From positions 1,860,001 to 1,924,000 of the forward strand of contig NZ_AP022615.1 of the NCBI RefSeq assembly GCF_010730745.1: a stretch of DNA of 64,000 nucleotides. The letters run 5' to 3'. Below, in pieces: positions 8,882-17,264 of the stretch; position 1 is the stretch's first letter, and the number at the start of each line of letters is the position of its first letter. Below the pieces are notes generated by a model. It did no database searches. It was not told the origin of the DNA and worked only from the letters and a program-made list of their open reading frames with translations. The stretch comes from Mycobacterium heidelbergense. GTDB lineage: Bacteria; Actinomycetota; Actinomycetes; Mycobacteriales; Mycobacteriaceae. The translations under genes were made by a program, and so were the position numbers.

Positions 8882-9505
8882 TCAGGGCCCGAGCGGGGAA
8901 TGCTGCCGGATCGACTCGTCGCGGATCAGACCCCGCAGCAGCGCGGTGCTGAACTCGGCGGCGATCTCCTTGGCGGTGCGCCGTCCGCTCGGCCGCAGCC
9001 AGCGGTAGCTGCCCAGCGTCATCCCGATGTAGCCCAGGGCCACGACGTGGGAGTCGCATTCGTAGAACTCGCCGCTGGCGATGCCGCGGTCGATGAGCCC
9101 GTGCACGTGCTCGTAGACCTGAGCCTCCTTCTCGCGGACCTCGGCGACCTGCTCGCTGGTGAACCATTCGGTGATGTAGGGCTGCTCCTGGAAGTAGACG
9201 GCGGCCCGCTCGGGATTGGCGGCGATCCCGGTGAGCAGCCGGACCGTGTATTGGTACAGCGCCTCGCGGGCCGTCCACGACGGATCGTCGTGGACGGCGG
9301 CCAGCGTGCCCTCGGCGGCCTGGCGGTAGATGTCGAACAGGATCAGCGACTTGCTGGCGTAGTAGTGGTAGACGGTCGCCTTGTTCAGGCCGATCACGTC
9401 GGCGACGTCGTCCATCCGGGTGCCGTGATAGCCGCGGGCGGCGAACAGTTTGGTGGCAACGGCCAGCAACTCATCGCGGCGCGTCAACCCGTTCTCGGAT
9501 GGCAT
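8882..9505 (-). CDS. TetR family regulator (Rv0158-type)
   Basis: The protein has 207 residues. The helix-turn-helix occupies about residues 10-55, with the typical GYHGTRMDDVADVIGLNKATVYHYYASK pattern split across helices 1-3. The variable C-terminal ligand domain follows. Its position between the PE3/PE4-type gene and the transhydrogenase operon matches Rv0158. A palindrome CAAC-tg-GTTG lies 64 bases upstream and may be its own operator. The ligand and regulon are unknown; the adjacent small gene and pnt operon are candidates. Confidence 0.88.
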   Translation of the reverse strand: MPSENGLTRRDELLAVATKLFAARGYHGTRMDDVADVIGLNKATVYHYYASKSLILFDIYRQAAEGTLAAVHDDPSWTAREALYQYTVRLLTGIAANPERAAVYFQEQPYITEWFTSEQVAEVREKEAQVYEHVHGLIDRGIASGEFYECDSHVVALGYIGMTLGSYRWLRPSGRRTAKEIAAEFSTALLRGLIRDESIRQHSPLGP

Positions 9506-9564
9506 CGGTACTCTCTATCGTCACTGCCGGCGGGGGCGGATGGACCCCGGGCGAGGCTAATTAT

Positions 9565-9580
9565 CAATCAACTGGTTGGA
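9565..9580. promoter_or_regulatory. Palindrome upstream of TetR gene
   Basis: CAACTGGTTG (9569-9578) lies within CAATCAACTGGTTGGA, between the divergent TetR gene and the small gene at 9670. It is placed as an autoregulatory TetR operator would be. The same 10-mer, read on the other strand, is at 33131-33140. Confidence 0.35.
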
Positions 9581-9669
9581 CAGTTTAGGCATGATGCCGG
9601 GTGTCGCGGCGACTCGGATCGGATTAGACTCGTCTGACGGCCTAAGTCGCGACCTTAAGGGGTGGACAA

Positions 9670-9795
9670 ATGGATCCGAGTCCGGACTACGACATGAGCG
9701 ACGAGATCGAGTTCTTCTTCAAGTACGTCCCCTGGGGTCTGCGCGGCGTCGTCGACGGCAACGGGTACCCGCCGCAGGCCTACCCGCCCGTCTAA
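9670..9795 (+). CDS. Conserved 41-residue protein (Rv0157A-type)
   Basis: The frame reads MDPSPDYDMSDEIEF and ends with PQAYPPV, 41 residues, acidic at the start and Pro-rich at the end. An AAGGGG ribosome binding site precedes the ATG. It lies convergent to pntB and divergent from the Rv0158-type TetR gene, the place and orientation of Rv0157A in M. tuberculosis. That conservation of position supports a real gene despite its size. No function is known. Confidence 0.7.
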   Translation: MDPSPDYDMSDEIEFFFKYVPWGLRGVVDGNGYPPQAYPPV

Positions 9796-9832
9796 AGAAT
9801 CGGCGAGACCACGTCAACCGGCCCGACGCCGG

Positions 9833-11257
9833 TTATAGGGCCTTGAGTTCCTCGGCGACCTCCGTGACGGATTTCTTGGCATCGCCGAACAACATCGTGG
9901 TGCCCTCGGCATAGAACAGCGGATTGTCGATGCCGGCGAAGCCGGAGTTCATCGACCGCTTGAGCACGATCACCGACCGGGCCTTGTCCACATTGAGGAT
10001 CGGCATGCCATAGATCGGGCTGGACGCCTCGTTGCGGGCCGCCGGGTTGGTGACGTCGTTGGCGCCGATGACGATCGCGACATCGGTACGGGCGAACTCG
10101 TCGTTGATGTCGTCCATGTCTTTCATCGCGTCGTAATCCACCTCGGCCTCGGCCAGCAGCACGTTCATGTGCCCGGGCATCCGGCCGGCCACCGGGTGGA
10201 TCGCGTACTTCACCGTGACGCCCTTGTTCTCCAGCAGCGACGCCATGTCCTTCACGGCGTGCTGGGCCTGCGCGACGGCCAGGCCGTAGCCCGGAACGAC
10301 GATCACCTGGTTCGCGTAGGCCATCTGGATCGCCGCGTCGGCGGCCGACGTCGACTTGACGTGCTTGTCGCCGCCGCCATCGCCGCTGGGGGCCACGCCG
10401 CCGCCGCCGAAACCACCCGCCACGATCGCGGGAATGGACCGGTTCATCGCCTTGGCCATGAGGTTGGTCAGGATCGAGCCCGACGCGCCGACGATCATGC
10501 CGGCCACGATCATCGCGGTGTTGTTCAGCGCCAACCCCGCCGCGGCGGCCGAGAGCCCCGTCATGGCGTTGAGCAGCGAGATGACCACCGGCATGTCGGC
10601 GCCGCCGATGGGCAGCACGACCATCAGGCCCAGCACACCGGCGGCGGCCAGCAGGCCGATCATCCACCACAGCGATACCCCACCCGTGCCGGGATGCGCG
10701 TGCAGGCCGATGACCACCGCGGCGGCCACCGCCGCGGCCAGCAGCAGCAGGTTGACCGGTTGCTGGGCCTTCCCGAAGCCGATCGGCGATCCGGAGATGA
10801 TCTCCTGCAGCTTGCCGAACGCGATGATCGATCCCCAGAACGAGATCGACCCGATGATCGCGGCGAACAACGACGCCACCACGATGTGCACCGTCGGCGA
10901 CTCGCCATGCTGGAAGGCCGAAAACCCGGTGGTCTCAATGAATTCCGACAACGCGATGAGCGCGACGGTGCCGCCGCCGACGCCGTTGAAGAACGCCACC
11001 AGCTGCGGCATGGCGGTCATCTTGGTCAGCCGGGCCGGCGGGACGCCGAGCACGACGCCCACGACGAGGCCGGCGACGATCAGCACCCATTGGTCGGTGT
11101 GCCGGATCTTGACCAGCGTCGCGCCCACCGCGATGGCCATGCCGACCGCCGCGATCAGGTTGCCGCGCACCGCGGTCTTGGGCCCAGTCAGGCCCATCAA
11201 GCCGTAGATGAACAGCGCGAACGAAATGATGTAGAGGACGGTGACCAGGTAGCTCAT
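9833..11257 (-). CDS. pntB: NAD(P) transhydrogenase subunit beta
   Basis: This 474-residue subunit contains the proton-translocating membrane domain II and the NADP(H)-binding domain III. About nine hydrophobic spans occupy residues 1-270. A short linker leads to domain III, where the VPGYGLAVAQAQH dinucleotide-binding segment lies near residue 325 and the GANDVTNPAA segment near 400. With PntAa and PntAb it couples proton entry to hydride transfer from NADH to NADP+, supplying NADPH. Its ATG overlaps the pntAb stop by four bases. It corresponds to Rv0157. Confidence 0.97.
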   Translation of the reverse strand: MSYLVTVLYIISFALFIYGLMGLTGPKTAVRGNLIAAVGMAIAVGATLVKIRHTDQWVLIVAGLVVGVVLGVPPARLTKMTAMPQLVAFFNGVGGGTVALIALSEFIETTGFSAFQHGESPTVHIVVASLFAAIIGSISFWGSIIAFGKLQEIISGSPIGFGKAQQPVNLLLLAAAVAAAVVIGLHAHPGTGGVSLWWMIGLLAAAGVLGLMVVLPIGGADMPVVISLLNAMTGLSAAAAGLALNNTAMIVAGMIVGASGSILTNLMAKAMNRSIPAIVAGGFGGGGVAPSGDGGGDKHVKSTSAADAAIQMAYANQVIVVPGYGLAVAQAQHAVKDMASLLENKGVTVKYAIHPVAGRMPGHMNVLLAEAEVDYDAMKDMDDINDEFARTDVAIVIGANDVTNPAARNEASSPIYGMPILNVDKARSVIVLKRSMNSGFAGIDNPLFYAEGTTMLFGDAKKSVTEVAEELKAL

Positions 11258-11580
11258 TTCACGGCCTCGTCCGACTTGCCCTGCGGCACAGGCTTTTTGC
11301 CCTTGAACATGCCCAGCATCCGGTCGGTGACGATGAATCCGCCGATGACATTCAGCGTGCCGAACACCACCGCCACAAACAGGATGATCTGCACCGCGAG
11401 CGACGGGTGCTCCACCGCGCCGAACACCACCAGCGCGCCCAGCACCACGATGCCGTGGATGGCGTTGGTCCCCGACATCAGCGGCGTGTGCAGCGTGTTG
11501 GGCACCTTGGAGATCACCGCGAACCCGACGAATCCGGACAGCACCAGGATCGCCAGGTTGGCCAACAGCTCGTCGTACAT
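11254..11580 (-). CDS. pntAb: NAD(P) transhydrogenase subunit alpha part 2
   Basis: The protein has 108 residues with three to four hydrophobic spans and the conserved segment SKVPNTLHTPLMSGTNAIHG, the membrane part of the alpha subunit that is separately encoded in mycobacteria. ATG at 11580 has AAGGA 8 bases upstream; a longer in-frame start at 11607 would run into pntAa. It sits 10 bases after pntAa and overlaps pntB as ATGA. It corresponds to Rv0156. Confidence 0.95.
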   Translation of the reverse strand: MYDELLANLAILVLSGFVGFAVISKVPNTLHTPLMSGTNAIHGIVVLGALVVFGAVEHPSLAVQIILFVAVVFGTLNVIGGFIVTDRMLGMFKGKKPVPQGKSDEAVK

Positions 11581-11590
11581 CGGGGAGTCC

Positions 11591-12694
11591 TTACTGTCCG
11601 CGTTCACGGGTCACGCAAGCCGCCGCCACAACCTCGTCGTCAAAGTCCGGGGCCAGCTCGCCGTCCTTGATCAACAAGTCCAGCAGCGCCGTGATGTTCT
11701 TGCTGTACAGCTCGCTGGCGTGCTCGGGCATCGTCGCCGGCAGGTTCAGCGGCGCGGCGATGGTGACGTCGTGCTTGACCACCGTCCGGCCCGGTTCGGT
11801 GAGCTCGCAGTTGCCCCCGGTTTCCCCGGCCAGATCCACCACCACGCTGCCGGGCTTCATCGCCTCGACCGCCGCGGCGGTCACCAGTCGCGGCGCGGGC
11901 CGGCCCGGGACCAGCGCCGTGGTGATCACCACGTCGAATCCGCTGATGGCTTTTTCCAGTTCCTTTTGCTGCTGGGCGCGTTCCTCGTCGGTCAGCTCGC
12001 GGGCGTACCCACCCTCGCCGGACGCGTCCACTTTGTTCAGGGAGCCGACGTCCAGCCACCGCGCCCCCACCGACCGCACCTGGTCGGCCACCTCGGGACG
12101 CACGTCGTAGCCGGACGTCCGCGCACCCAGCCGCTTGGCCGTCGCCAGCGCCTGCAGCCCGGCCACGCCGACGCCGAGCACCAGCACGGAGGCCGGCTTC
12201 ACCGTTCCCGCCGCCGTCGTCAGCATGGGAAAGAAGCGGGTCGATTCCGAAGCCGCCAGCAGCACGGCCTTATACCCGGCGACGTTGGCCTGCGACGACA
12301 ACGCGTCCATCACCTGCGCCCGCGAGATGCGCGGGATGGCCTCCAGCGCGAACGCCTGCACCCCCGCTTGGGCGAGCGCGCCGATCGAGTTGTCCGCGTT
12401 GCGCGGCGCCAGGAAGCCGACCAGCGTCTGCCCGCTGCGCAACCTGGCAACCTCGTCCGCCGTCGGCGGCGCGACCTTGACGACCACGTCGGCGGCCCAC
12501 GCGTCCCCGATGCTCGCGCCGGCCTCGGTGTAGAGCTCGTCGGGAAGCAGCGCCCCTTCGCCCGCGCCGGATTCGACCACCACCGCCAGACCGCCGTTCA
12601 CCAGCGACGCGACTGCCTTCGGGACCAGCGCGACGCGTCGCTCACCCTCCCCGGACTCGCCGACCACCCCGACCGTCGTCTGCGGACCTGTCAT
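11591..12694 (-). CDS. pntAa: NAD(P) transhydrogenase subunit alpha part 1
   Basis: This 367-residue soluble NAD(H)-binding domain I begins with the alanine-dehydrogenase-like segment GERRVALVPKAV and has a Rossmann motif LGVGVAGLQALA near residues 170-180. It binds NADH and passes hydride to domain III of PntB. The gene is second in a leftward operon, 19 bases after the DUF1348 gene and 10 bases before pntAb. It corresponds to Rv0155. Confidence 0.96.
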   Translation of the reverse strand: MTGPQTTVGVVGESGEGERRVALVPKAVASLVNGGLAVVVESGAGEGALLPDELYTEAGASIGDAWAADVVVKVAPPTADEVARLRSGQTLVGFLAPRNADNSIGALAQAGVQAFALEAIPRISRAQVMDALSSQANVAGYKAVLLAASESTRFFPMLTTAAGTVKPASVLVLGVGVAGLQALATAKRLGARTSGYDVRPEVADQVRSVGARWLDVGSLNKVDASGEGGYARELTDEERAQQQKELEKAISGFDVVITTALVPGRPAPRLVTAAAVEAMKPGSVVVDLAGETGGNCELTEPGRTVVKHDVTIAAPLNLPATMPEHASELYSKNITALLDLLIKDGELAPDFDDEVVAAACVTRERGQ

Positions 12695-12713
12695 GGCGCG
12701 TACCCTACCGGCG

Positions 12714-13175
12714 TCACCAGAGCGGGATATCCTGGCCGCGCTCCGACGCCGGCCGGGGCCCGAAGTAGCGGCGCTCGGATTCGTCGATCGGCACGTCGTT
12801 GATGCTGGCCTCGCGGCGCGCCATCAACCCCGACGGGGTGAATTCCCACAGCTCGTTGCCGTAGCTGCGGTGCCACTGGCCGGTGTGATCGTGGCACTCG
12901 TACTGGAACCGCACCGCGATGCGGTTGTCGTGGAAGTCCCACAAGCTCTTGCGCAGCGCATAGTCGAGTTCGCGCTGCCACTTGCGGGTCAGGAACGCCA
13001 CAATCTGGTCCCTGCCGACGATGTGCTCGCCGCGGTTTCGCCAGTGTGAGTCCGGCGTGTAGGCCAGGCTGACGCGTTCGGGGTCGCGGGTGTTCCAGGC
13101 GTCCTCGGCGGCCTGCACCTTCTGGGTTGCTGTTTCGAGCGTGAAAGGCGGCGACGGGGGGCGGCTTTCGGTCAT
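12714..13175 (-). CDS. DUF1348 (NTF2/SnoaL-like fold) protein
   Basis: The 153-residue protein is rich in Trp, His and Arg, with the signature segments AEDAWNTRDPE, DSHWRNR and RKSLWDFHDNRIAVRFQYE of the DUF1348 nuclear-transport-factor-2-like family. The biochemical role of this family is not established. ATG at 13175 has GGAGG about 9-10 bases upstream, while the in-frame ATG at 13184 abuts that site, so the shorter start is preferred. It lies 19 bases before pntAa on the same strand and may be cotranscribed with the transhydrogenase genes, a gene I do not recall at this spot in M. tuberculosis. Confidence 0.88.
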   Translation of the reverse strand: MTESRPPSPPFTLETATQKVQAAEDAWNTRDPERVSLAYTPDSHWRNRGEHIVGRDQIVAFLTRKWQRELDYALRKSLWDFHDNRIAVRFQYECHDHTGQWHRSYGNELWEFTPSGLMARREASINDVPIDESERRYFGPRPASERGQDIPLW

Positions 13176-13198
13176 GACGCCCATCCTCCCCCGCGAGC

Positions 13199-13246
13199 AG
13201 ACACAGAATCGCCCAAAACCACGGGTTTTAGGGCGATTCTGTGTCT
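13199..13246. terminator. Long hairpin between IS110 element and DUF1348 gene
   Basis: AGACACAGAATCGCCC-aaaacc and its complement flank a 3-base loop with one bulged base, giving a stem of 22 bp. It would stop leftward transcription coming out of the insertion element. Its outer arm resembles the hairpin at 49911-49968, so both may belong to one mycobacterial palindrome family. Confidence 0.65.
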
Positions 13247-13295
13247 CACTCGAAAATGTGGTGACCCGAAGCGGGTGAGTCGCTGGCCCCTGGTG

Positions 13296-14585
13296 TTAGG
13301 CGACTTCGGTGAGTGGTTCGAGGATGACGTTGTATCCCAGGGCTTCGAGCTGCTTGATGGCGTTGGCCTTGGTCTTGCTGGGGTGGTGGCGGGTGTAGTA
13401 GCCGGGGCCGGGGTCGCGGTAGAAAGCGCCGTTGATCAGCATGTTGTAGGCGTCGGTGAGCATCTTGTGTTCCAGGGCGACCAGGGCGATCATGCCCGCT
13501 GGTGAGCTGTGCTGGGCTTTGGTTCTGTTCCTGCGTTTTGGCTGGGGTGGGCGGCTGCCGGCGATGCGTCGGTAGCGGGCGTTGTAGTAGGTGTCTTTGC
13601 TGCGGGCCGCCGAGGGCCGCGACCCCGAGGGCGGCTTTGAGGTAGCGGTTGCCCGCTCGGGTGGCCGCTGATTTGACCCGGCCCGCTGATTCGTTGCAAC
13701 CGGGCACCACCCCAGCCCACGACGCCAGGTGCGCCGCAGTGGGAAACACGCTCATGTCCGCGCCGGTCTCGGCGATGAACACATCGGCCACGATCGTCGA
13801 AAAGCCCGGGATGCTCATGAGTAACTCCCGGATGGCTTGAAAGGGTTGGATCGCCTCCTCGATGCGTTCATCTAGGCGGGCGACGTCGGCGTCGTGGGCG
13901 TCGATGCGATCCAGATACAACCGCGTCATGAACGCGTGATGGTCGTTAAACCGCCCGCGCAGCGCCTCGGTGAGCGCGGGGATCTTCTCCCGCAGCCGTT
14001 GTTTGGCCAGATCAGCCAGCACCGCCGGATCGCGCTGCCCGGCGATCAGCGCCTCGAGCATCGCCCGCCCGGAGACCCCGACGATGTCAGAGGCCACCGC
14101 CGACAGTTTGATCCCGGCGTCTTCGAGCAGTTTCTCTAGCCGCTGAATCTCCTTGGTACGCGCCCGGGTGATCATGGTGCGCGCCCGCGTCAGATCGCGT
14201 AACTCCCGAATCGGCTGCGGCGGCACGAACGAGGCGCGTACCAGCCCGTGTGCGCCCAGGTCAGCCAGCCACATCGCATCCGAGACATCGGTCTTGCGGC
14301 CAGGCACATTACGCACCGCCTTAGCGTTGGCCAAGATCACCGGCAGCGCATCTTCAAGCAGGTAGTAAAACGGCTTCCAATAATCCGACGTCGATTCGAT
14401 CACCACACAGCTGACCTGCTCAGCCAGCAGATGCTCGCGCAACGCCAGGATCTGGCTGGTGGTCGAACCCACGTGCTCACCGTCGTCGTGGTGGCGCGCC
14501 GACCCTGACCCTGAACCCGGACACAGACCTTGGCGTCCTTCTTGGAAACATCAAGGCCTGCACACCGCCGATGGACCACCTCCAT
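13296..14585 (-). pseudogene. IS110-family transposase, two frameshifts
   Basis: The reading starts at ATG 14585 in one frame (VVHRRCAGLDVSKKDAKVCV, the first catalytic Asp in GLDVSKKD). It needs a one-base addition near 14471, where TGGGTTCG replaces an expected TGGGGTTCG, to continue into STTSQILALREHLLAEQ. It then runs through the DEDD N domain (KTDVSDAMWLADL) and the Transposase_20 domain (LLMSIPGFSTIVA, WAGVVPGCNESAG). A one-base excess near 13605 must be removed to continue into AARSKDTYYNARYRRIAG and on to ILEPLTEVA. The two lesions compensate each other. As written, no intact enzyme is made. Sequencing error in GC runs is the alternative explanation. Confidence 0.8.
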
Positions 14586-14591
14586 GATCAA

Positions 14592-14870
14592 TCACCTCAT
14601 CATCTAGAACCTGTTGTTAATCAGCGTGTTCCGGGAAGAGTGAAAACAAACAGGAGTCTCACTCGCGTGCTCACAGGCAACAAACCACGGCCCCCGCACA
14701 ACCACGGGGTACCCTTCGTCCCAAGCTGCTCGGCGTGCTCACGACAACACAGACGCAACGGGATCCACCGAAACACCCCTCCAGCGTCAACCCCGCCAGC
14801 ACGCCAAGCAACCACCTAGCCACGCCGAACGACACCACCAAATTTTCATCCCCCACGGCGGGGCCTCAGC
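14592..14870 (-). other. Non-coding leader of the IS110 element, candidate bridge RNA region
   Basis: About 280 bases upstream of the transposase hold no supportable gene. IS110-group elements are known to express a structured bridge (seek) RNA from the non-coding end upstream of the transposase, and this segment has the expected position and size. I have not folded it or assigned loops. Confidence 0.4.
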
Positions 14871-14880
14871 CCCCCAGATA

Positions 14881-14926
14881 GCTGCTCGCGCCACATTGCC
14901 CGCGCTGCTCGCGCCACATTGCCCGC
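14881..14926 (+). repeat. Perfect 23-bp tandem duplication
   Basis: Two adjacent exact copies of a 23-base unit that starts GCTGCTCGCGCC and ends ATTGCCCGC lie 35 bases before fadE2. They sit between the IS110 leader and the gene. Confidence 0.8.
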
Positions 14927-14960
14927 GCCGGCGCATCGCACGTGCCCTATCGTGGCGGAC

Positions 14961-16193
14961 ATGGACTTCGCGATGTCGGCCAAGGCCAGCGACTACCACA
15001 AGCGACTGTCCGACTTCATGACCGAGCACGTCTTCGAAGCCGAGGCCGAGGCCGACAAATACCGCCACGAAGCCGGCCCGCACGACCACACCGTTCCGCC
15101 GATCATCGAGGAACTGAAAACCAAGGCCAAGGAACGGGGCCTGTGGAATCTGTTCCTGCCGGCGGAGTCCGGCCTGACCAACCTGGAATACGCCCCGCTG
15201 GCCGAGATCACCGGCTGGAGCCTCGAACTCGCACCCGAGGCGCTGAATTGCGCGGCACCGGACACCGGCAACATGGAGACCCTGCACCTGTTCGCCACCG
15301 ACGAGCAGCGCGAGCGGTGGCTGCGGCCGCTGCTGGCCGGCGAGATCCGCAGCGCCTTTTCGATGACGGAGCCCGCCGTCGCCAGCAGCGACGCCCGCAA
15401 CATCGAGACCACGATCGTGCGCGACGGCGGCGACTACGTCATCAACGGCCGCAAGTGGTGGACGTCCGGGGCGGCGGACCCGCGCTGCAAGGTCCTGATC
15501 GTGATGGGCCGCACCAACCCCGAGGCGGCCAGCCACCAGCAACAGTCGATGGTCCTGGTGCCGATGGACACCGAAGGCGTGACGGTGGTCCGCTCGACGC
15601 CGGTGTTCGGCTGGCAGGACCAGCACGGCCACTGCGAGATCGTCTACGACAACGTCCGCGTGCCGGCCACCAACCTGCTCGGGGAGGAGGGCGCCGGCTT
15701 CGCGATCGCCCAGGCCCGGCTGGGGCCGGGCCGGATCCACCACTGCATGCGCGCGCTCGGCGGGGCCGAACGCGCGCTGGCCCTCATGGTCGACCGCGCG
15801 CGCAACCGGGTGGCGTTCGGCCGCCCGCTGGCCGAGCAGGGCGTCGTGCGGGAGTCAATCGCCAAGTCCCGCAACGAGATCGACCAGGCCAGGCTGTTGT
15901 GTGAGAAGGCGGCGTGGACGATCGACCAGCACGGCAACAAGGCCGCCCACCTCCTGGTCTCGCAGATCAAGGCGGTGGCGCCGCAGGTGGCCTGCGACGT
16001 CATCGACCGGGCGATCCAGGTGCACGGGGCCGCCGGCGTCAGCGACGACACGGTGCTGGCCCGGCTGTACGGCTGGCATCGCGCCATGCGGATCTTCGAC
16101 GGTCCCGACGAGGTGCACATGCGGACCATCGCGCGCGCCGAAATCGGCCGCGAGCAATCCGCGCTCGCCGCGGCGGTCACCGCGCATGGCTGA
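14961..16193 (+). CDS. fadE2: Acyl-CoA dehydrogenase FadE2
   Basis: This 410-residue flavoenzyme catalyses alpha,beta-dehydrogenation of an acyl-CoA. It carries the FAD/substrate signature AFSMTEPAVASSDARN near residue 133, GRKWWTSGA near 165 and the C-terminal VHGAAGVSDDT segment near 352. It belongs to the ACAD10/11-like group rather than the short-chain one. ATG at 14961 is chosen because MDFAMSAKASDYHKRL opens the N-terminal helix; an ATG at 14973 is an alternative. The stop overlaps ptbB by eight bases. It corresponds to Rv0154c, and the pairing with ptbB is conserved. Confidence 0.94.
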   Translation: MDFAMSAKASDYHKRLSDFMTEHVFEAEAEADKYRHEAGPHDHTVPPIIEELKTKAKERGLWNLFLPAESGLTNLEYAPLAEITGWSLELAPEALNCAAPDTGNMETLHLFATDEQRERWLRPLLAGEIRSAFSMTEPAVASSDARNIETTIVRDGGDYVINGRKWWTSGAADPRCKVLIVMGRTNPEAASHQQQSMVLVPMDTEGVTVVRSTPVFGWQDQHGHCEIVYDNVRVPATNLLGEEGAGFAIAQARLGPGRIHHCMRALGGAERALALMVDRARNRVAFGRPLAEQGVVRESIAKSRNEIDQARLLCEKAAWTIDQHGNKAAHLLVSQIKAVAPQVACDVIDRAIQVHGAAGVSDDTVLARLYGWHRAMRIFDGPDEVHMRTIARAEIGREQSALAAAVTAHG

Positions 16194-17013
16194 GGCTGCC
16201 GTCCGGAAACTGCCGGGCGCATGGAACTTTCGCGACGTCTCCGAAGGCGCCGCGGCGCTCCGCCCCGGGCGGCTGTTCCGGTCCAGCGAGCTGAGCCGGC
16301 TCGACGACGACGGCCGGGCGACGCTGCGCCGGCTGGGGATCACCGACGTCGCCGACCTTCGCGCGACGCGGGAGGTCGCCCGGCGCGGCCCGGGGCTGGT
16401 TCCCGACGGCGTCCAGGTCCACCTGCTGCCGTTCCCCGACCTCGCCGACGACGAGCAGACCGACGGCGCGGCCCCGCACGAAGAGGCATTCCAGCGGCTG
16501 TTGACCGGCGAATCCGACGGTTCCGACGAATCCGTCAACGCCGCCGCCGCCCGCTTCATGGCCGACGAGTACCGGCAATTCCCGACACGTAACGGAGCCC
16601 AGCGCGCGCTGCGCCGCGTCGTCACGCTGCTGGCCGCGGGGCGCCCCGTGCTCACCCATTGCTTCGCGGGCAAAGACCGCACCGGCTTCGTCGTAGCGAC
16701 GATCCTGGAGACGATCGGCATCGATCGCGACACCATCGTCGCCGACTTCCTGCACAGCAACGACGCCGTGCCCGAGCTTCGGGCGCGAATCTACGAGATG
16801 ATCCAGCAGCGCGGGGACACCGAGCTGACCCCGGAAGTGATGACCTTCACCGAAGCCCGGCTGTCCGACGGGGTCCTCGGCGTGCGGCCCGAATACCTTG
16901 CCGCCGCCCGCAAAACGATCGACGAGGAATTCGGTTCGCTGGGCGGCTATTTGAGCGACGCGGGTATCACGGCGGCCGACGTGGAAAAGCTGCGCGGCGC
17001 GCTGCTCGCCTGA
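16186..17013 (+). CDS. ptbB: Protein tyrosine/lipid phosphatase PtbB (PtpB)
   Basis: This 275-residue enzyme is the secreted dual/triple-specificity phosphatase of mycobacteria, acting on phosphotyrosine, phosphoserine/threonine and phosphoinositides in host cells (known for the M. tuberculosis protein). The signature CX5R loop is HCFAGKDRTGF, with the nucleophile Cys near residue 159. The N-terminal WNFRDVSEGA motif is also typical. No signal peptide is evident, as in the M. tuberculosis enzyme. It is coupled to fadE2 by an eight-base overlap. It corresponds to Rv0153c. Confidence 0.95.
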   Translation: MAEAAVRKLPGAWNFRDVSEGAAALRPGRLFRSSELSRLDDDGRATLRRLGITDVADLRATREVARRGPGLVPDGVQVHLLPFPDLADDEQTDGAAPHEEAFQRLLTGESDGSDESVNAAAARFMADEYRQFPTRNGAQRALRRVVTLLAAGRPVLTHCFAGKDRTGFVVATILETIGIDRDTIVADFLHSNDAVPELRARIYEMIQQRGDTELTPEVMTFTEARLSDGVLGVRPEYLAAARKTIDEEFGSLGGYLSDAGITAADVEKLRGALLA

Positions 17014-17126
17014 ATGGGCGTGCCGGAGAATGCCCGGCCGGCCGGTGTCCCGAACCGCCACGGCCGCAACGGATTCTGCGCGGGGCGGCGCCGGGCGAAT
17101 TGCCACGCGTCGCACTGAACAAAACA

Positions 17127-17132
17127 TATAGT
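17127..17132 (+). promoter_or_regulatory. Candidate -10 box before PE2-type gene
   Basis: TATAGT lies in an AT-rich patch within the 251-base gap 17014-17264. It is 133 bases before the PE gene start. The 10-mer TATAGTGCAA recurs at 29237 before the CLC gene. Nothing else in the gap is clear. Confidence 0.35.
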
Positions 17133-17264
17133 GCAAAACGGCAACAAGAACCCGCGATCGCTCTAAGCTAGCGGGGTGCCGGTTCCAGCGATGCGCCGGG
17201 TCATCGGCTTGGCAGCGTCGTCGATACCGGCACGAGAGTGCCTGCGTCCGGAAGGGAAAATCCG

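Larger units (their letters stand above)
13250..14870 (-). mobile_element. IS110-family insertion element, approximate limits
   Basis: The element is recognised by its DEDD-type transposase (13296-14585) followed by a very short downstream flank and preceded by a long non-coding leader. That layout fits the IS110 group rather than IS1111. IS110 elements lack clear terminal inverted repeats, so both limits are estimates. It separates the transhydrogenase operon from fadE2, which are adjacent in M. tuberculosis. Confidence 0.7.

Noticed and set aside
10169..12802. 877-residue open frame on the plus strand over the transhydrogenase operon
   Set aside because: Composition is Arg/His/Asp-rich low-complexity typical of the complement of GC-rich genes; the opposite strand encodes well-known PntA/PntB.
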